From contig PWWP01000096.1 in assembly GCA_003562075.1 (NCBI GenBank), positions 1 to 54,490 of the forward strand: a stretch of DNA of 54,490 nucleotides, given 5' to 3'. This document shows, in pieces, positions 26,552 through 35,800 of this stretch (positions are counted from its first letter, which is position 1; every line of letters starts with the position of its first letter). The position numbers were made by a program, and so were the translations under genes. The notes beneath the pieces are model-generated. The model saw nothing but the letters and a program-made list of their open reading frames with translations. It had not been told where the DNA came from and did not search any database. This DNA comes from Gemmatimonadota bacterium (GTDB lineage: Bacteria; Gemmatimonadota; Gemmatimonadetes; Longimicrobiales; Gaopeijiaceae).

Positions 26552-27529
26552 TCAACCGGCCCGGGGAAGCTGGGTTACCGCCTCCTCCACATGGGGGTCG
26601 AAGTGGACATCGATCTGGGGGAAGGCGATCTCGATGCCGTCTTCTTTCAGCGCCCACCAGATGGCTTCCCGAAGTTCTGAGACCAGGCGAGGGCTGGTCC
26701 ATGCGTCCTGGGTCCAGAGGGAGACCTGCCAGTCCACCGTGGAGTCGCCGAAATCTGAGAGCAGGATCACTGGATCCCGATCGGTCATTCGTCCCTGGAC
26801 CGAGTTGGCTGCCCGCGTGAGGGAGTCCCGGACCGCTCGCATGTCCGACTCGTAGGACACCCCCACGCCGGCACGGATGCGAAAGAAGGTGTCCTCCAGC
26901 GTGTAGTTCTTCACCGTGGATTGGACCAGGCTGGCATTGGGGATGATGATCTCCTCCTCGTCCCGCGTTCGGCCGATGGTCGTCCGGATTCCCATCTTCA
27001 GGACCCGGACCACCCGTCCCTCCACCTCCACGATGTCGCCGGGCTTGATGGCTCGCTCCACCAGGAGGATCAGCCCGGACACGAAGTTCTGGGCGATGTT
27101 CTGCATGGCGAAACCTATACCCACGGCAAAGATGGCACCGGCGGCGAAGAGGGCGCTGAGACTGATCCCGATGGTCTCAAGGGCGATCCCAAGCCCGATG
27201 GCCATGATGGCGTAGTGGAGGAGCCGCTTGGTGATGGCGGTGGTCCCCATGTCTTCTACACCCCGGGACCGGAAGGCCCGCTCCACCGCTCGCTGGAGGA
27301 ACGTGGAGATCGCCCAGGTCGCCACGACGAGGAAGCCCACCGTGAGGATGAGCACCAGGTTGATCCCCGTACCGCTCAACTCGAAGATCTCGTAGGAGAT
27401 CACTCGCTGGATGGTCTCGGCGATTCCAGTGAGGCCAAGCCCATCACCCAGGTCGTCGAGGGTCGAGGTGGCCGCTTCCTGGACCGTCAAGACTGCGAGG
27501 AGTCCAGACCAGCCCGCTTGGAATGTCAT
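26552..27529 (-). CDS. Small-conductance mechanosensitive channel (MscS family)
   Basis: A 325-residue membrane channel. Three hydrophobic helices span about residues 55-170. The last contains the pore-lining pattern (ALFAAGAIFAVGIGFAMQNIAQNFVSGLILLVER) rich in Ala and Gly, followed by the Sm-like beta domain (IKPGDIVEVEGRVVRVLKMGIRTT) and an alpha-beta C-terminal domain ending VDVHFDPHVEEAV-like. It opens on membrane tension to release solutes after osmotic downshock. It lies 66 bases after the ATPase start, on the same strand, with the aminotransferase gene upstream; these may be separate transcripts. The length is close to that of the standard MscS. Confidence 0.94.
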   Translation of the reverse strand: MTFQAGWSGLLAVLTVQEAATSTLDDLGDGLGLTGIAETIQRVISYEIFELSGTGINLVLILTVGFLVVATWAISTFLQRAVERAFRSRGVEDMGTTAITKRLLHYAIMAIGLGIALETIGISLSALFAAGAIFAVGIGFAMQNIAQNFVSGLILLVERAIKPGDIVEVEGRVVRVLKMGIRTTIGRTRDEEEIIIPNASLVQSTVKNYTLEDTFFRIRAGVGVSYESDMRAVRDSLTRAANSVQGRMTDRDPVILLSDFGDSTVDWQVSLWTQDAWTSPRLVSELREAIWWALKEDGIEIAFPQIDVHFDPHVEEAVTQLPRAG

Positions 27530-27585
27530 GGTTCCTGTTCCTTGGTGAGAGCGTACGAGGGGCCGCCAGAAGTCTGATCGGACTT

Positions 27586-28734
27586 CTAGCCTTTGGTCTC
27601 GTTCTCGATCTGATCAAAGAGGCGCCGGACTCGGGCCAGGGCTGGATCCAGCTCATGGGCTGGCGGGCCGAAGCCCAAGCGCAGGAATCCGTCCATACCG
27701 AACTGGTCTCCTGGCACCACCAGAACGCTCTCCTCAACCCGGAGCCGTTCGGCGATCTTGGAGGAGTTCATCGGAGTCCTGTACCGCAGGAAGGCGATAG
27801 CACCGGCGTCCGGTGGATGGTAGGTGAATCGGTCCCCCTGCTCCTCCACCCACCGGGCCAATCGATCTCGGTTCTGTCGGATGATTCCCCGGGTTCGTTC
27901 CAGAATCCTGGATCGGACCTGGGGATGGAGCGCCAGGGTGGCCAGGTGGTCCGAAAGGGTGGCCGGTGTGATGGTGGTGTAATCGGTTCGGGCCCAGAGG
28001 TCGGCGGCCATCTCTGGCGATGTCACAGCCCAACCTACGCGCAGGCCGGGAAGGCCGTAGGCCTTCGAGAGGGATTGGGTGACGACCGTTCGAGGATATC
28101 GACCGTAGAAGGAAGGGGTGGGCTGCCCGTCGGCCTCAGCTCCTGCATAGACCTCGTCGGCCACGATCCACGCCCCATGCTGGGCAGCGTGTTCCACAAT
28201 GGCCTGCATGCGGTCCTCCTCCAGGCGCATTCCCGTGGGGTTCCCTGGATTTGTCACCAGGAGGACCCGGGCTCCCTCCTGGAAGGCCCTGGCTACCTCG
28301 TCGGGATCCGGCTGCCATCCGTCACCCTCCCGGAGTCTCACCGGGATGAGTTCGCCGCCCAGGTTCCGCACCAGGCCGGGGATCTGCATGTAGGTGGGAA
28401 GGATGGCTGCCCAGTCCTCTCCTTCCTCCAGGAGTCGCCATAGAGTGGCGAAATTGGCTTCGGCGCCCCCGACGGTGACGAGAACACCATCTTCACTGGC
28501 TGAAGGGTAGAGCTCTGCGATCCGGGTCCGGAGGAGATCCGAGCCATTTGATTGACCATAGCCGTGCCGGAGATCCAGAAGTTCTCGACCCAGGGCCGTC
28601 CCCTCTTCGCCTGCCATGCCGAGGAGTTCCCGCGTAGAGAGGGGATGGACGCCGGATTCAGAAAGATTGAATTCCACCCGGTGCTCCCAGGTGGACTGCC
28701 AGCGTTCCATTTCGAAGGGGATGAATCCCGCCAT
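27586..28734 (-). CDS. PLP-dependent aminotransferase, class I/II
   Basis: A 382-residue fold-type I aminotransferase. The PLP lysine is Lys224 in SLSKAYGLPGLRVGW. Asp193 in VADEVYAG binds the pyridine nitrogen and Asn162/Asn165 in TNPGNPTG complete the site. An Arg in the C-terminal domain (FLRLGFGPP) is placed to bind the substrate carboxylate. It most resembles valine/alanine/aspartate-type or capreomycidine synthase-like members; the substrate is not decidable. GGAG lies 8 bases before the ATG. It is divergent from apgM, with about 200 bases between them. Confidence 0.9.
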   Translation of the reverse strand: MAGFIPFEMERWQSTWEHRVEFNLSESGVHPLSTRELLGMAGEEGTALGRELLDLRHGYGQSNGSDLLRTRIAELYPSASEDGVLVTVGGAEANFATLWRLLEEGEDWAAILPTYMQIPGLVRNLGGELIPVRLREGDGWQPDPDEVARAFQEGARVLLVTNPGNPTGMRLEEDRMQAIVEHAAQHGAWIVADEVYAGAEADGQPTPSFYGRYPRTVVTQSLSKAYGLPGLRVGWAVTSPEMAADLWARTDYTTITPATLSDHLATLALHPQVRSRILERTRGIIRQNRDRLARWVEEQGDRFTYHPPDAGAIAFLRYRTPMNSSKIAERLRVEESVLVVPGDQFGMDGFLRLGFGPPAHELDPALARVRRLFDQIENETKG

Positions 28735-28870
28735 GACGGAGCTCCGGAGAGAGGGAAGATGGATGATGAAGGTTGGACGAGTGGATCAGATGGGCTGGCC
28801 GGGATCGTAGGACCGGGCCCCGGCCGAAGCAAGGTCGAGGCATGCCGTGTATGGGGCCCGCTCGTTTGGC

Positions 28871-28876
28871 TATAAT
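28871..28876 (+). promoter_or_regulatory. Candidate -10 element for apgM
   Basis: A perfect TATAAT, 57 bases before the start of apgM, in the divergent region. The -35 position (28848-28853) is TGTATG, a poor match, so the promoter would depend on the -10 or on an activator. Confidence 0.4.
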
Positions 28877-28932
28877 CCAATCCCCGTAGAGAAGCGGGCA
28901 GCCTGCGCATCAATTCCTGGAGACCCTTGATC

Positions 28933-30153
28933 ATGACCTACCCCACCCTTCCCGACGACCTGGTCATTCCCGGGGATGGACGCATTGTCCTCGTGGTCCT
29001 GGATGGCCTTGGGGGCCTTCCCCATCCGGATCAGGGAAAAACCGAGTTGGAAGTGGCCCGGACACCCGTTCTGGATGCACTGGCGGCCCGCTCTTCCTTG
29101 GGGCGGCTGACGCCCGTTGTTCCGGGGGTGACTCCGGGGAGTGGACCGGCACACCTGTCCCTTTTTGGGTATGACCCGGTCCGGAATGTGGTGGGGCGGG
29201 GTGCACTCAGCGCGTTGGGTGTGGGCTTCGGGTTGGAGCCGGGAGACCTGGCGGTCCGGCTGAACCTGGCCACGCTGAACAGGGAGGGTGAAGTCGTGGA
29301 CCGGAGGGCAGGGCGTCCTTCTGACGCTGTGGGGCAGGAGGCCGTTGCCAGACTCCAGGACGGCCTGGACGGGTTCGAGCTCCAGGGGGCTCCCGTGGAT
29401 GTCTTCGTACGGCATGAAAAAGAGCACCGGGCTGTGCTGGTGCTGCGAGCTCCCGGACTGGACGAGGGACTCCAGGACACGGATCCCCAGGAGACCGGGG
29501 TGCCGCCCCGGCGCCCTGCCCCCCTTGTTCCCTCGGCAGAGCCCACTGCCCAGCTCCTGGAGAGGATCCTATCACAGGCCCGCGAGTTGCTGAAGGACCA
29601 GACCCCCATCAACGGGATCCTGGCCCGGGGATACGCCGTCCACCGTGGTTTCCCATCCATGGAGGATCGCTTCGGACTTCGAGGGGTGGCGGTCGCACAG
29701 TATCCAATGTACCGGGGCGTTTCTCGGCTGGTGGGCATGGAGGCGGCTCCGGTACCTGGCTCGGATGAAGAGGCTGTAGCCGTTCTGGAGGAGGTCTTCG
29801 GGGACTTCGACTTCCATTTCCTCCACTTCAAGAGCCCGGATGCCCGGGGCGAGGACGGAGACTTCCAGGCGAAGGTGGAGGCCCTGGAATCACTGGATGG
29901 GCTTTTGGACCGTGTGGTGGCCCTGAATCCCGAGGTTCTGGCCATCACCGGAGACCATTCGACCCCGGCTGCCATGGCGGTTCATTCCTGGCACCCCGTT
30001 CCACTCCTGATCCAGTCCCGCTGGGTTCGACCCTCGGCGGCCGAGTTCGGTGAGTCGACATGCCGCACCGGAGAGTTGGGGCAGATCGAATCCCGGCATC
30101 TCATGTCTCTTTGCCTGGCCCATGCCGGCCGCCTGCGGAAGTTTGGCGCCTGA
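28933..30153 (+). CDS. apgM: 2,3-bisphosphoglycerate-independent phosphoglycerate mutase, archaeal type
   Basis: A 406-residue cofactor-independent phosphoglycerate mutase that interconverts 3- and 2-phosphoglycerate in glycolysis. Alkaline-phosphatase-like metal motifs are present: VLDGLGG near the start, VTPGSGPAHLSLFGYDP with the probable nucleophile Ser, HFKSPDARGEDGD, and ITGDHSTP near the C-terminus. The family (AlkP superfamily, ApgM) is found in archaea and in a scatter of bacteria. The ATG at 28933 is taken as start; an in-frame TTG at 28927 is closer to GGAG and could be used instead. Transcribed alone or with the TPR gene that follows 139 bases downstream. Confidence 0.93.
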   Translation: MTYPTLPDDLVIPGDGRIVLVVLDGLGGLPHPDQGKTELEVARTPVLDALAARSSLGRLTPVVPGVTPGSGPAHLSLFGYDPVRNVVGRGALSALGVGFGLEPGDLAVRLNLATLNREGEVVDRRAGRPSDAVGQEAVARLQDGLDGFELQGAPVDVFVRHEKEHRAVLVLRAPGLDEGLQDTDPQETGVPPRRPAPLVPSAEPTAQLLERILSQARELLKDQTPINGILARGYAVHRGFPSMEDRFGLRGVAVAQYPMYRGVSRLVGMEAAPVPGSDEEAVAVLEEVFGDFDFHFLHFKSPDARGEDGDFQAKVEALESLDGLLDRVVALNPEVLAITGDHSTPAAMAVHSWHPVPLLIQSRWVRPSAAEFGESTCRTGELGQIESRHLMSLCLAHAGRLRKFGA

Positions 30154-30292
30154 CCGCGCTGGAGAGACGACGAACGTTGGATTCCTGGCGCAGGAGGCAT
30201 CCGGCTCCTGGCCGTCATGGAATGGAGATGTGACCGGGGTCGTGGGTAGAGGGGGCCGGGAACAGCCTATGGAAAGCAGAGGAGGAGGTTCG

Positions 30293-31183
30293 ATGGTCAT
30301 GGATGAGGATGGACTCGAGGGACGGGGGGTCCGGGTTCCGACGGATGCCGAGGAGGCGATCCTCCAACGGACGCTGGAGATGGCGCGGGACGGCGAATGG
30401 GATCAGGTGGCCGACGTTCTCCGGGAAGCCCTCTCCGATCACCCCGAGAGTCCGTATGTCCTTTGCTGGCTGGGGATGGCTGAGCGGGAACTGGGGATGG
30501 ACGGCATCGCCTACGAACGCTTCAAGCAGGCCCTGGCCCTGGAGCCTGAGGACCCGGTTCTCCTTTCCACCGCGGGTACGGCACTGGCGCGGTTCGATGA
30601 CCCGGCAGCGGAAGCAGCCCTCCGAACGGCCGCCATGGTGGCTCCGGAGTTGGCACAGGCCCGCTGGATGTACGGAGCCTACCTCATCCGGGAGGGGATG
30701 CTGGAGAAGGGGATGGAAGAGCTGGACGCAGCGGTTCGGCTGGATCCCGAGAACCCGACGATCCACCTGGAGCGAGGGGTGGGTCGGGCCATGGGAGGAG
30801 AGCTGGAGGCTGCCACCCACGCCTTGGCGACCAGCGCCGAGCTGGATCCGGAAGACGGCTGGGCACTGATCCTTCTGGGGCTGACCTGGCTCGAGCTTGG
30901 GGAGCTGGAGGAGGCGGCTCGCCACCTGGAGGAGGGGGCTCGGCTCAGGGTGGATGATCTGGAAGCTCAGCTCCTGGCGGCCCTTGTTCTGGCCGTTCTG
31001 GAGGTCCATGGGTCCGCCCTGGAGATGCTGGAGCGGGCACGACTCCAGGCCCAAGGGGCTGACGAGACCCTGGTCCTGGAGGTGGAGGATCGAATCGAAG
31101 GGAGTGGGGAAGAGGCGTTGGCCTTCCTCCGAAACTCCCTGGGGCCTTCCTCCTTCCGCGCCCGTCTCCGTCATCGCCCCTGA
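30293..31183 (+). CDS. TPR-repeat protein
   Basis: A 296-residue cytoplasmic protein made almost wholly of tetratricopeptide-like helix pairs, about six or seven: EWDQVADVLREALSDHPESP, AYERFKQALALEPEDP, AEAALRTAAMVAPELA, KGMEELDAAVRLDPENP, AATHALATSAELDPED and EEAARHLEEGARLRVDD. No signal peptide. The start at 30293 has AGGAGG 4-5 bases upstream; another ATG at 30299 is also possible. The longer reading from 30050 overlaps apgM and is not credible. It is probably a protein-interaction scaffold; no partner is evident. Confidence 0.82.
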   Translation: MVMDEDGLEGRGVRVPTDAEEAILQRTLEMARDGEWDQVADVLREALSDHPESPYVLCWLGMAERELGMDGIAYERFKQALALEPEDPVLLSTAGTALARFDDPAAEAALRTAAMVAPELAQARWMYGAYLIREGMLEKGMEELDAAVRLDPENPTIHLERGVGRAMGGELEAATHALATSAELDPEDGWALILLGLTWLELGELEEAARHLEEGARLRVDDLEAQLLAALVLAVLEVHGSALEMLERARLQAQGADETLVLEVEDRIEGSGEEALAFLRNSLGPSSFRARLRHRP

Positions 31184-31373
31184 GGATTGGAACCCCGGCC
31201 TCCTCCCGGGGTGGGGAAGGTCGGACGTTGTCCGAGTCCCCGGGAGGACTGGGGGAGGGTTGGATATGCCAAGCCTCGTCCTCGTCCCCGAAAACCATCG
31301 GACCGGCCACGGCCGGGGCCTGGCACTTGAACCAGGTCTCGGCCTCAGTCTTTTCTCCGGATGAGGCGTCTTC

Positions 31374-32648
31374 GTGCTCTCCTTCGAATTCAGTCGTCAT
31401 GTCCTGGACAACGGGCTCACCGTCATCGTGGCTCCGGACCCATCGGTTCCAGTGGTGGCGGTGAACCTCTGGTATGGTGTGGGCTCTCGGAACGAGCGGA
31501 AGGGGCGGACCGGCTTCGCCCACCTCTTCGAACACATGATGTTTCAGGGGTCGGCCCATGTCGCCAAGAACCGGCACTTCGAGTTGGTGGAACAAGCGGG
31601 CGGTTCGCTGAACGCCACCACCTGGTTCGACCGAACCAACTATTTCGAGACTCTCCCCTCCAACCACCTGGAGCTGGCCCTCTGGTTGGAGTCGGATCGC
31701 ATGGGATGGCTCCTCCCGGCCATGGATCCGGAAAAGTTGGAGAATCAGCGGGACGTGGTCCGGAATGAACGCCAGCAGCGCTACGACAACCAGCCTTACG
31801 GCGACTGGGACGAACGGATCCAGCGCCTGGTCTATCCTGCGGATCATCCCTATCAGCACACCGTCATCGGATCCATGGAGGACATCGGGGCCGCCACCAT
31901 GCAGGATGTGACTGAGTTTTTCGAGACCTTCTACGTTCCCAACAACGCAGTGTTGACGCTGGCCGGTGACGTGGATGAGGCGGCGGGTCTGCCCCTGGTG
32001 GAAAAGTATTTCGGGGAGATTCCTGGAGGGGAACCACCCCCACCCGTACCGGGTCGCCTGGATCCTGGGGCCGTCATTGGATCCACGGTCCGGGAGACGG
32101 TACAGGCAGACGTTCCCTTGCCCCGAGTATACCTGGCGTCTCGGATCCCCCCCTTCACCGACCCGGAGTTCTATGTGGCCGATGTGGCCACATCCATCCT
32201 CTCCGACGGCCGGGCGTCGCGTCTGTATCGTCGCCTCGTCCGAGAGCAGAGCTTGGCCAAGGACGTGGTTTCCTACGCCTTTCCCCTGGTGACGGGACGG
32301 AGCTTCATGGTCTCCTGGGTCACCGGGTTTCCCGAGTCGGATCCGGCGGAGCTGGAGGCCGGACTCGTTGCTGAACTGGAAGGGTTGGCCGACGTGGCCG
32401 ATTTGGAGGTGGCTCGAGCAGTGGCCCTGGCCGAGACCCGGCTCCTTCGTCAGGTGGAGCAGCTCTCGACCCGGGCAGATCTCTTCTCCATGTACGAGCA
32501 GCTCTTTGGAGACGCCGGGCGACTCAACCACGAGGTGGAGAGGCTCAGATCGGTGACGCCGGCGCAGGTCCGGACGTTCGCCGAATCCACCCTCACGGCC
32601 CGGAATCGGGCCATCCTGAACTACCTTCCAAGGGAGGCTCAGACATGA
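31374..32648 (+). CDS. M16-family zinc peptidase, catalytic subunit
   Basis: A 424-residue pitrilysin/processing-peptidase-like protein. The inverted zinc motif HLFEH is at 50-54, and the third ligand is probably Glu132 in VVRNER, 78 residues after His54, close to the family spacing. It has no signal peptide of the usual kind, so the location is uncertain; M16 pairs in Gram-negative bacteria may be periplasmic or cytoplasmic. GTG start with GAGG 7 bases upstream. The stop overlaps the next gene by ATGA, and the next protein is the non-zinc partner, as in the usual two-chain arrangement. Confidence 0.92.
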   Translation: MLSFEFSRHVLDNGLTVIVAPDPSVPVVAVNLWYGVGSRNERKGRTGFAHLFEHMMFQGSAHVAKNRHFELVEQAGGSLNATTWFDRTNYFETLPSNHLELALWLESDRMGWLLPAMDPEKLENQRDVVRNERQQRYDNQPYGDWDERIQRLVYPADHPYQHTVIGSMEDIGAATMQDVTEFFETFYVPNNAVLTLAGDVDEAAGLPLVEKYFGEIPGGEPPPPVPGRLDPGAVIGSTVRETVQADVPLPRVYLASRIPPFTDPEFYVADVATSILSDGRASRLYRRLVREQSLAKDVVSYAFPLVTGRSFMVSWVTGFPESDPAELEAGLVAELEGLADVADLEVARAVALAETRLLRQVEQLSTRADLFSMYEQLFGDAGRLNHEVERLRSVTPAQVRTFAESTLTARNRAILNYLPREAQT

Positions 32649-34060
32649 GCGCCCCTGCCCGACTTCGAGAGTATGCAGAGCTTCCCCAACCCGGGCCCAT
32701 CCGGCCCTTCCACCTTCCTCCGGTGGAAGGTGATCGCACCGCCCAGGGGCTCTTCGTCCGCTCCATGCAGCGGACCGAGGTTCCCCTGGTGAGTGGCTGT
32801 CTGGTTCTGGATGCAGGCGAGGCCACGGTCCAGCCCTCCCGGGCCGGATTGGCCGTACTTTCCGGAGACGTCCTGACTGGAGGGACCGAGGCCCGGGACG
32901 CATCTGAGTTGGCCGAAGCCCTGGAGGGGCTGGGAGTGAGCCTGCGGGTCTCCACTGGTTGGGATGCCACGACATTGAGCTTCACCTGTGTCGCTGAACG
33001 GCTGGACGAGACGTTGGAGATCCTCTCGGAAGTGATCCGGACGCCGGCCTTCCCCGAGTCGGAGGTGGCTCGGGTGCGAAGGCAGCGTCTGGCAGCGATT
33101 CGGCAGCGGTGGATGGATCCAGCTCACCTGGCCATCGACGAACTGGACCGGACCCTCTTTCCACCCGAGCACCCCTACCACCGACCCCTCTCGGGCGAAC
33201 TGGAAACTGTGGAGGCTCTGGATCGGGAGGCGGCCAGGGGGTTCGCCGCCAGCCGTTATCGTCCGAACGGCTCCGGCTTCGTCATTGTCGGGGACCTGAC
33301 CGGTCAGGAGGTGATGGACGCGGCTGAGCGCCATCTGGATGGGTGGAGAGGGAAGGTGGAGCGGATCGAGGGATTGCCTCCGGTCCGGTTCCCTGCTGAA
33401 CGTCCCGTGGTCATCATCCATCGTCCAGGAGCCGTCCAGTCCGAGATCCGACTGGGACAGCCGGGTCCGGCCCGATCACCTGCCGGAGAGGCTGCCCTGG
33501 ATGTGGGGAACGCCATCCTGGGAGGAGCGTTCACCAGCCGGCTGAATCTGAACCTCAGGGAAAAGCATGGCTTTACCTACGGGGTCCGCTCCTCGTTCTC
33601 CCGCCGTCGACATGGAGGAAGCTTCGTCATCAGCACGGCGGTCCAGACCGATATGACGGTTGCTGCCCTGGAGCAGGCCCTCCTGGAGTTCCGAGGCTTC
33701 ATGGCTGAAGGACCCACCGAAGAAGAGGTGAGGCGAGCCCGGGACTACCTGGCCGGGGTCTTCCCGCTTCGGATGGAGACGGCCGCTCAATTGGCGGCCC
33801 GACTGGCCGAGCTCGTCATCTTCGATCTCCCCGACGACTATCATCACGAGTACCGGGGGAGGATCCGGGAGGTAGAGCCGGCCGTGGTAAAGGAGACCAT
33901 GAGTGCCCACCTGGATCCGGAACGGGCGGCGGTGGTCATCGTAGGAGATGCCCAGGTCCTCCAGGAGCCATTGGAGGCTCTGGGGTTGGGGACGGTGGAG
34001 GTGCGAACCGCCCCCACTCTGCCCCGGAATGGGACGGATGTGTCCGAGGAGGGACGATGA
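32645..34060 (+). CDS. M16-family peptidase, non-catalytic partner subunit
   Basis: A 471-residue M16 homologue in which the zinc motif is lost: the region aligned to HxxEH reads AVLSGD. It keeps the C-terminal R/Y pair, LREKHGFTYGVRS, which in two-chain M16 enzymes completes the substrate site of the zinc-bearing subunit. The start lies in the stop of the preceding gene (ATGA), and the Nudix gene starts in its own stop, so three genes are coupled. The N-terminal Pro-rich segment (PQPGPIRPFHLPPVEG) is unlike a signal peptide. Confidence 0.92.
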   Translation: MSAPARLREYAELPQPGPIRPFHLPPVEGDRTAQGLFVRSMQRTEVPLVSGCLVLDAGEATVQPSRAGLAVLSGDVLTGGTEARDASELAEALEGLGVSLRVSTGWDATTLSFTCVAERLDETLEILSEVIRTPAFPESEVARVRRQRLAAIRQRWMDPAHLAIDELDRTLFPPEHPYHRPLSGELETVEALDREAARGFAASRYRPNGSGFVIVGDLTGQEVMDAAERHLDGWRGKVERIEGLPPVRFPAERPVVIIHRPGAVQSEIRLGQPGPARSPAGEAALDVGNAILGGAFTSRLNLNLREKHGFTYGVRSSFSRRRHGGSFVISTAVQTDMTVAALEQALLEFRGFMAEGPTEEEVRRARDYLAGVFPLRMETAAQLAARLAELVIFDLPDDYHHEYRGRIREVEPAVVKETMSAHLDPERAAVVIVGDAQVLQEPLEALGLGTVEVRTAPTLPRNGTDVSEEGR

Positions 34061-34707
34061 GTTCGGGCTTCGGTGAACTGGATCCCAGTGCCGCCCGGGT
34101 GGCTGGGCCTGTACCGGCTGAAGACGGACGTCCTGGACGACTGGACCGGGAGGAGGTCTACTCGGGCCGCATCGTCAGGCTCAGCCTGGATTCAGTGTGC
34201 TTCCCCGGGGGGAGGGAAGGTAGGCTGGAACTGATCCGACACCCAGGGGCCGCCGCCGTCCTCCCCCTCCTGGATCCACCCGACTCCACCGATCCCCGCG
34301 TTATGTTGATCCGCCAGTATCGTTATGCAGCTGGTGGATATGTCTATGAGGTGCCGGCCGGGATGCCCGACCATGACGAGGAACCATGGGATGAGTGTGC
34401 CCGGCGGGAGCTGGCAGAGGAGACGGGATACCGGGCTGGCTCGCTCCGTTACCTCACCCGGATCTTCACCACCCCCGGATTCACGGATGAGGTGATCCAC
34501 CTCTTCGTAGCCGGTGATCTCCAGGAGGGAGACACGGACCGGGACGCCGACGAGTTCCTCTCGGTGGGGACGGTTCGGCTCTCCCAGGCCGTTCAGGGGG
34601 TTGCCCGAGGCCTGATCGTGGACGGGAAATCCGTGGCCACCCTCCTCTTTGCCGATCGGTTCCTTCAGGAGGCCTGGACGGCCCAGCGGACGGTTCCATC
34701 TCGGTGA
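34057..34707 (+). CDS. Nudix hydrolase, ADP-ribose pyrophosphatase type
   Basis: A 216-residue Nudix enzyme. The Nudix box GMPDHDEEPWDECARREL-AEETGY (GX5EX7REUXEEXGU) sits near residues 105-127 and follows a VYEVPAG strand, the arrangement of NudF/ADP-ribose pyrophosphatases. These hydrolyse ADP-ribose or nucleotide sugars to AMP and a sugar phosphate with Mg2+. The start overlaps the stop of the M16 partner (ATGA). The functional link to the M16 pair is not obvious; translational coupling may simply reflect a packed operon. Confidence 0.9.
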   Translation: MSSGFGELDPSAARVAGPVPAEDGRPGRLDREEVYSGRIVRLSLDSVCFPGGREGRLELIRHPGAAAVLPLLDPPDSTDPRVMLIRQYRYAAGGYVYEVPAGMPDHDEEPWDECARRELAEETGYRAGSLRYLTRIFTTPGFTDEVIHLFVAGDLQEGDTDRDADEFLSVGTVRLSQAVQGVARGLIVDGKSVATLLFADRFLQEAWTAQRTVPSR

Positions 34708-34847
34708 GACATTGGAGGCTGGAGAAGTGTCCTACCGCCCTGGAGAAAGGCGTCCCCTCACGGTGACACCCTGCTGAGAGATGGCCTTTCACAAGGCCCT
34801 TTTCACCTGGTACGGTTCCTGCAATCTATACAGGGCAGAGGTTCAGA

Positions 34848-35561
34848 ATGGACCTTTCGCTATACGAGGGGGCTCGCCCCTCGACGAAGCACCAGCAGGG
34901 GGAACAATCAATGTTTGCCAACGCGACAAAGGACCGAGAGACCCTCCAGCCCGTCGTCCCGGCCCGGACCACACGGGAGGAACTGGGCGACCTGACGGAC
35001 AGTCAGGTGGTGCAGCGCTTCCTGGATGGCGAGGAGCGGGCTTTTGGTGAGTTGGTAGATCGCTATGACAACCGTCTCCTGAATTTCGTCTATCGGACGG
35101 TTGGGGATCGGGAGCGGGCACAGGATCTGGTTCAGGAGACCTTCGTTCGGGTCTACCGTCACCTCCATCGGTTTGACCAGTCCAAGAAGTTCTCCACCTG
35201 GATCTACACCATTGCGTCCAACCTGGCGAAGAACGAGCTCCGGAACCGGTCTCGTAACCCCTTGGTCCTGTTCCAGACCATCAAGAAGAACTGGGACGCA
35301 GACCACCGGCCCCTGGAGTGGGAAGACGAGTCGATGAAACCGGACGATCTGTTCCGGAAGCGGCACGTGAAGGAGATGGTGGACAAGGCCGTGAAGGAGC
35401 TTCCGGAGCATCATCGGCTGGTCTTCGTCCTCCGGGAGTTGGAAGGCAAGACCTACGAAGAGATCGCCGAGATCACCGACACCAATCTGGGAACGGTGAA
35501 GAGCCGGCTGAACCGGGCTCGGAACAACTTCGCCCGGATCATCGCTCCCATGGTGGACTGA
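34848..35561 (+). CDS. ECF-type RNA polymerase sigma factor
   Basis: A 237-residue sigma-70 family factor of the ECF type. Region 2 spans FGELVDRYDNRLLNFVYRTV through AQDLVQETFVRVYRHLHRFD, with KKFSTWIYTIASNLAKNELR. Region 4 is LPEHHRLVFVLRELEGKTYEEIAEIT followed by GTVKSRLNRARNNF. Two starts are possible: ATG 34848 with GAGG 6 bases upstream, or ATG 34911 which is better aligned to the folded part. A terminator separates it from the anti-sigma gene downstream, which is unusual for such pairs. Confidence 0.93.
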   Translation: MDLSLYEGARPSTKHQQGEQSMFANATKDRETLQPVVPARTTREELGDLTDSQVVQRFLDGEERAFGELVDRYDNRLLNFVYRTVGDRERAQDLVQETFVRVYRHLHRFDQSKKFSTWIYTIASNLAKNELRNRSRNPLVLFQTIKKNWDADHRPLEWEDESMKPDDLFRKRHVKEMVDKAVKELPEHHRLVFVLRELEGKTYEEIAEITDTNLGTVKSRLNRARNNFARIIAPMVD

Positions 35562-35643
35562 ACTCAAGGAGGGGCCGGCATCCGCAGGTGCCGCTTCCTC
35601 ACAGCCGGATCGGGTCGCGTCCCCCTCGCGATTCGGCCGGCCA

Positions 35644-35684
35644 CGCCCCCACCGGTAGGTTTTGCCGGTGGGGGCGATTTCTTG
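35644..35684 (+). terminator. Intrinsic terminator after the sigma factor gene
   Basis: A 12-bp perfect GC-rich stem (35644-35655 with 35665-35676) with a short loop, followed by ATTTCTTGCTCT. Confidence 0.85.
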
Positions 35685-35745
35685 CTCTGCCCTGAAGGAA
35701 CCCTGGGACGGAGAGGACCGTATAAACAACTGACAAGACCTGGTG

Positions 35746-35800
35746 GGAATCCATTTCCTGATTCCCAGGAATCCTTTCCTGGAATCCCTCCCAGGAACCC
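35746..35800 (+). repeat. Four spaced GGAAYCC motifs upstream of the anti-sigma gene
   Basis: GGAATCC occurs at 35746, 35768 and 35781, and GGAACCC at 35794, with start-to-start spacings of 22, 13 and 13 bases. They form an array in the leader of the anti-sigma gene. The last one coincides with a possible ECF -35 element. Confidence 0.45.

Noticed and set aside
27568-27582. 15-base sequence AGAAGTCTGATCGGA, also at 38676-38690
   Set aside because: About one such 15-base match is expected by chance in a window of this length. The two sites share only their location after stop codons.
30050-30292. Upstream extension of the TPR gene over the 3' end of apgM
   Set aside because: It overlaps a conserved gene end in another frame and has no ribosome binding site. 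AGGAGG precedes the ATG at 30293.
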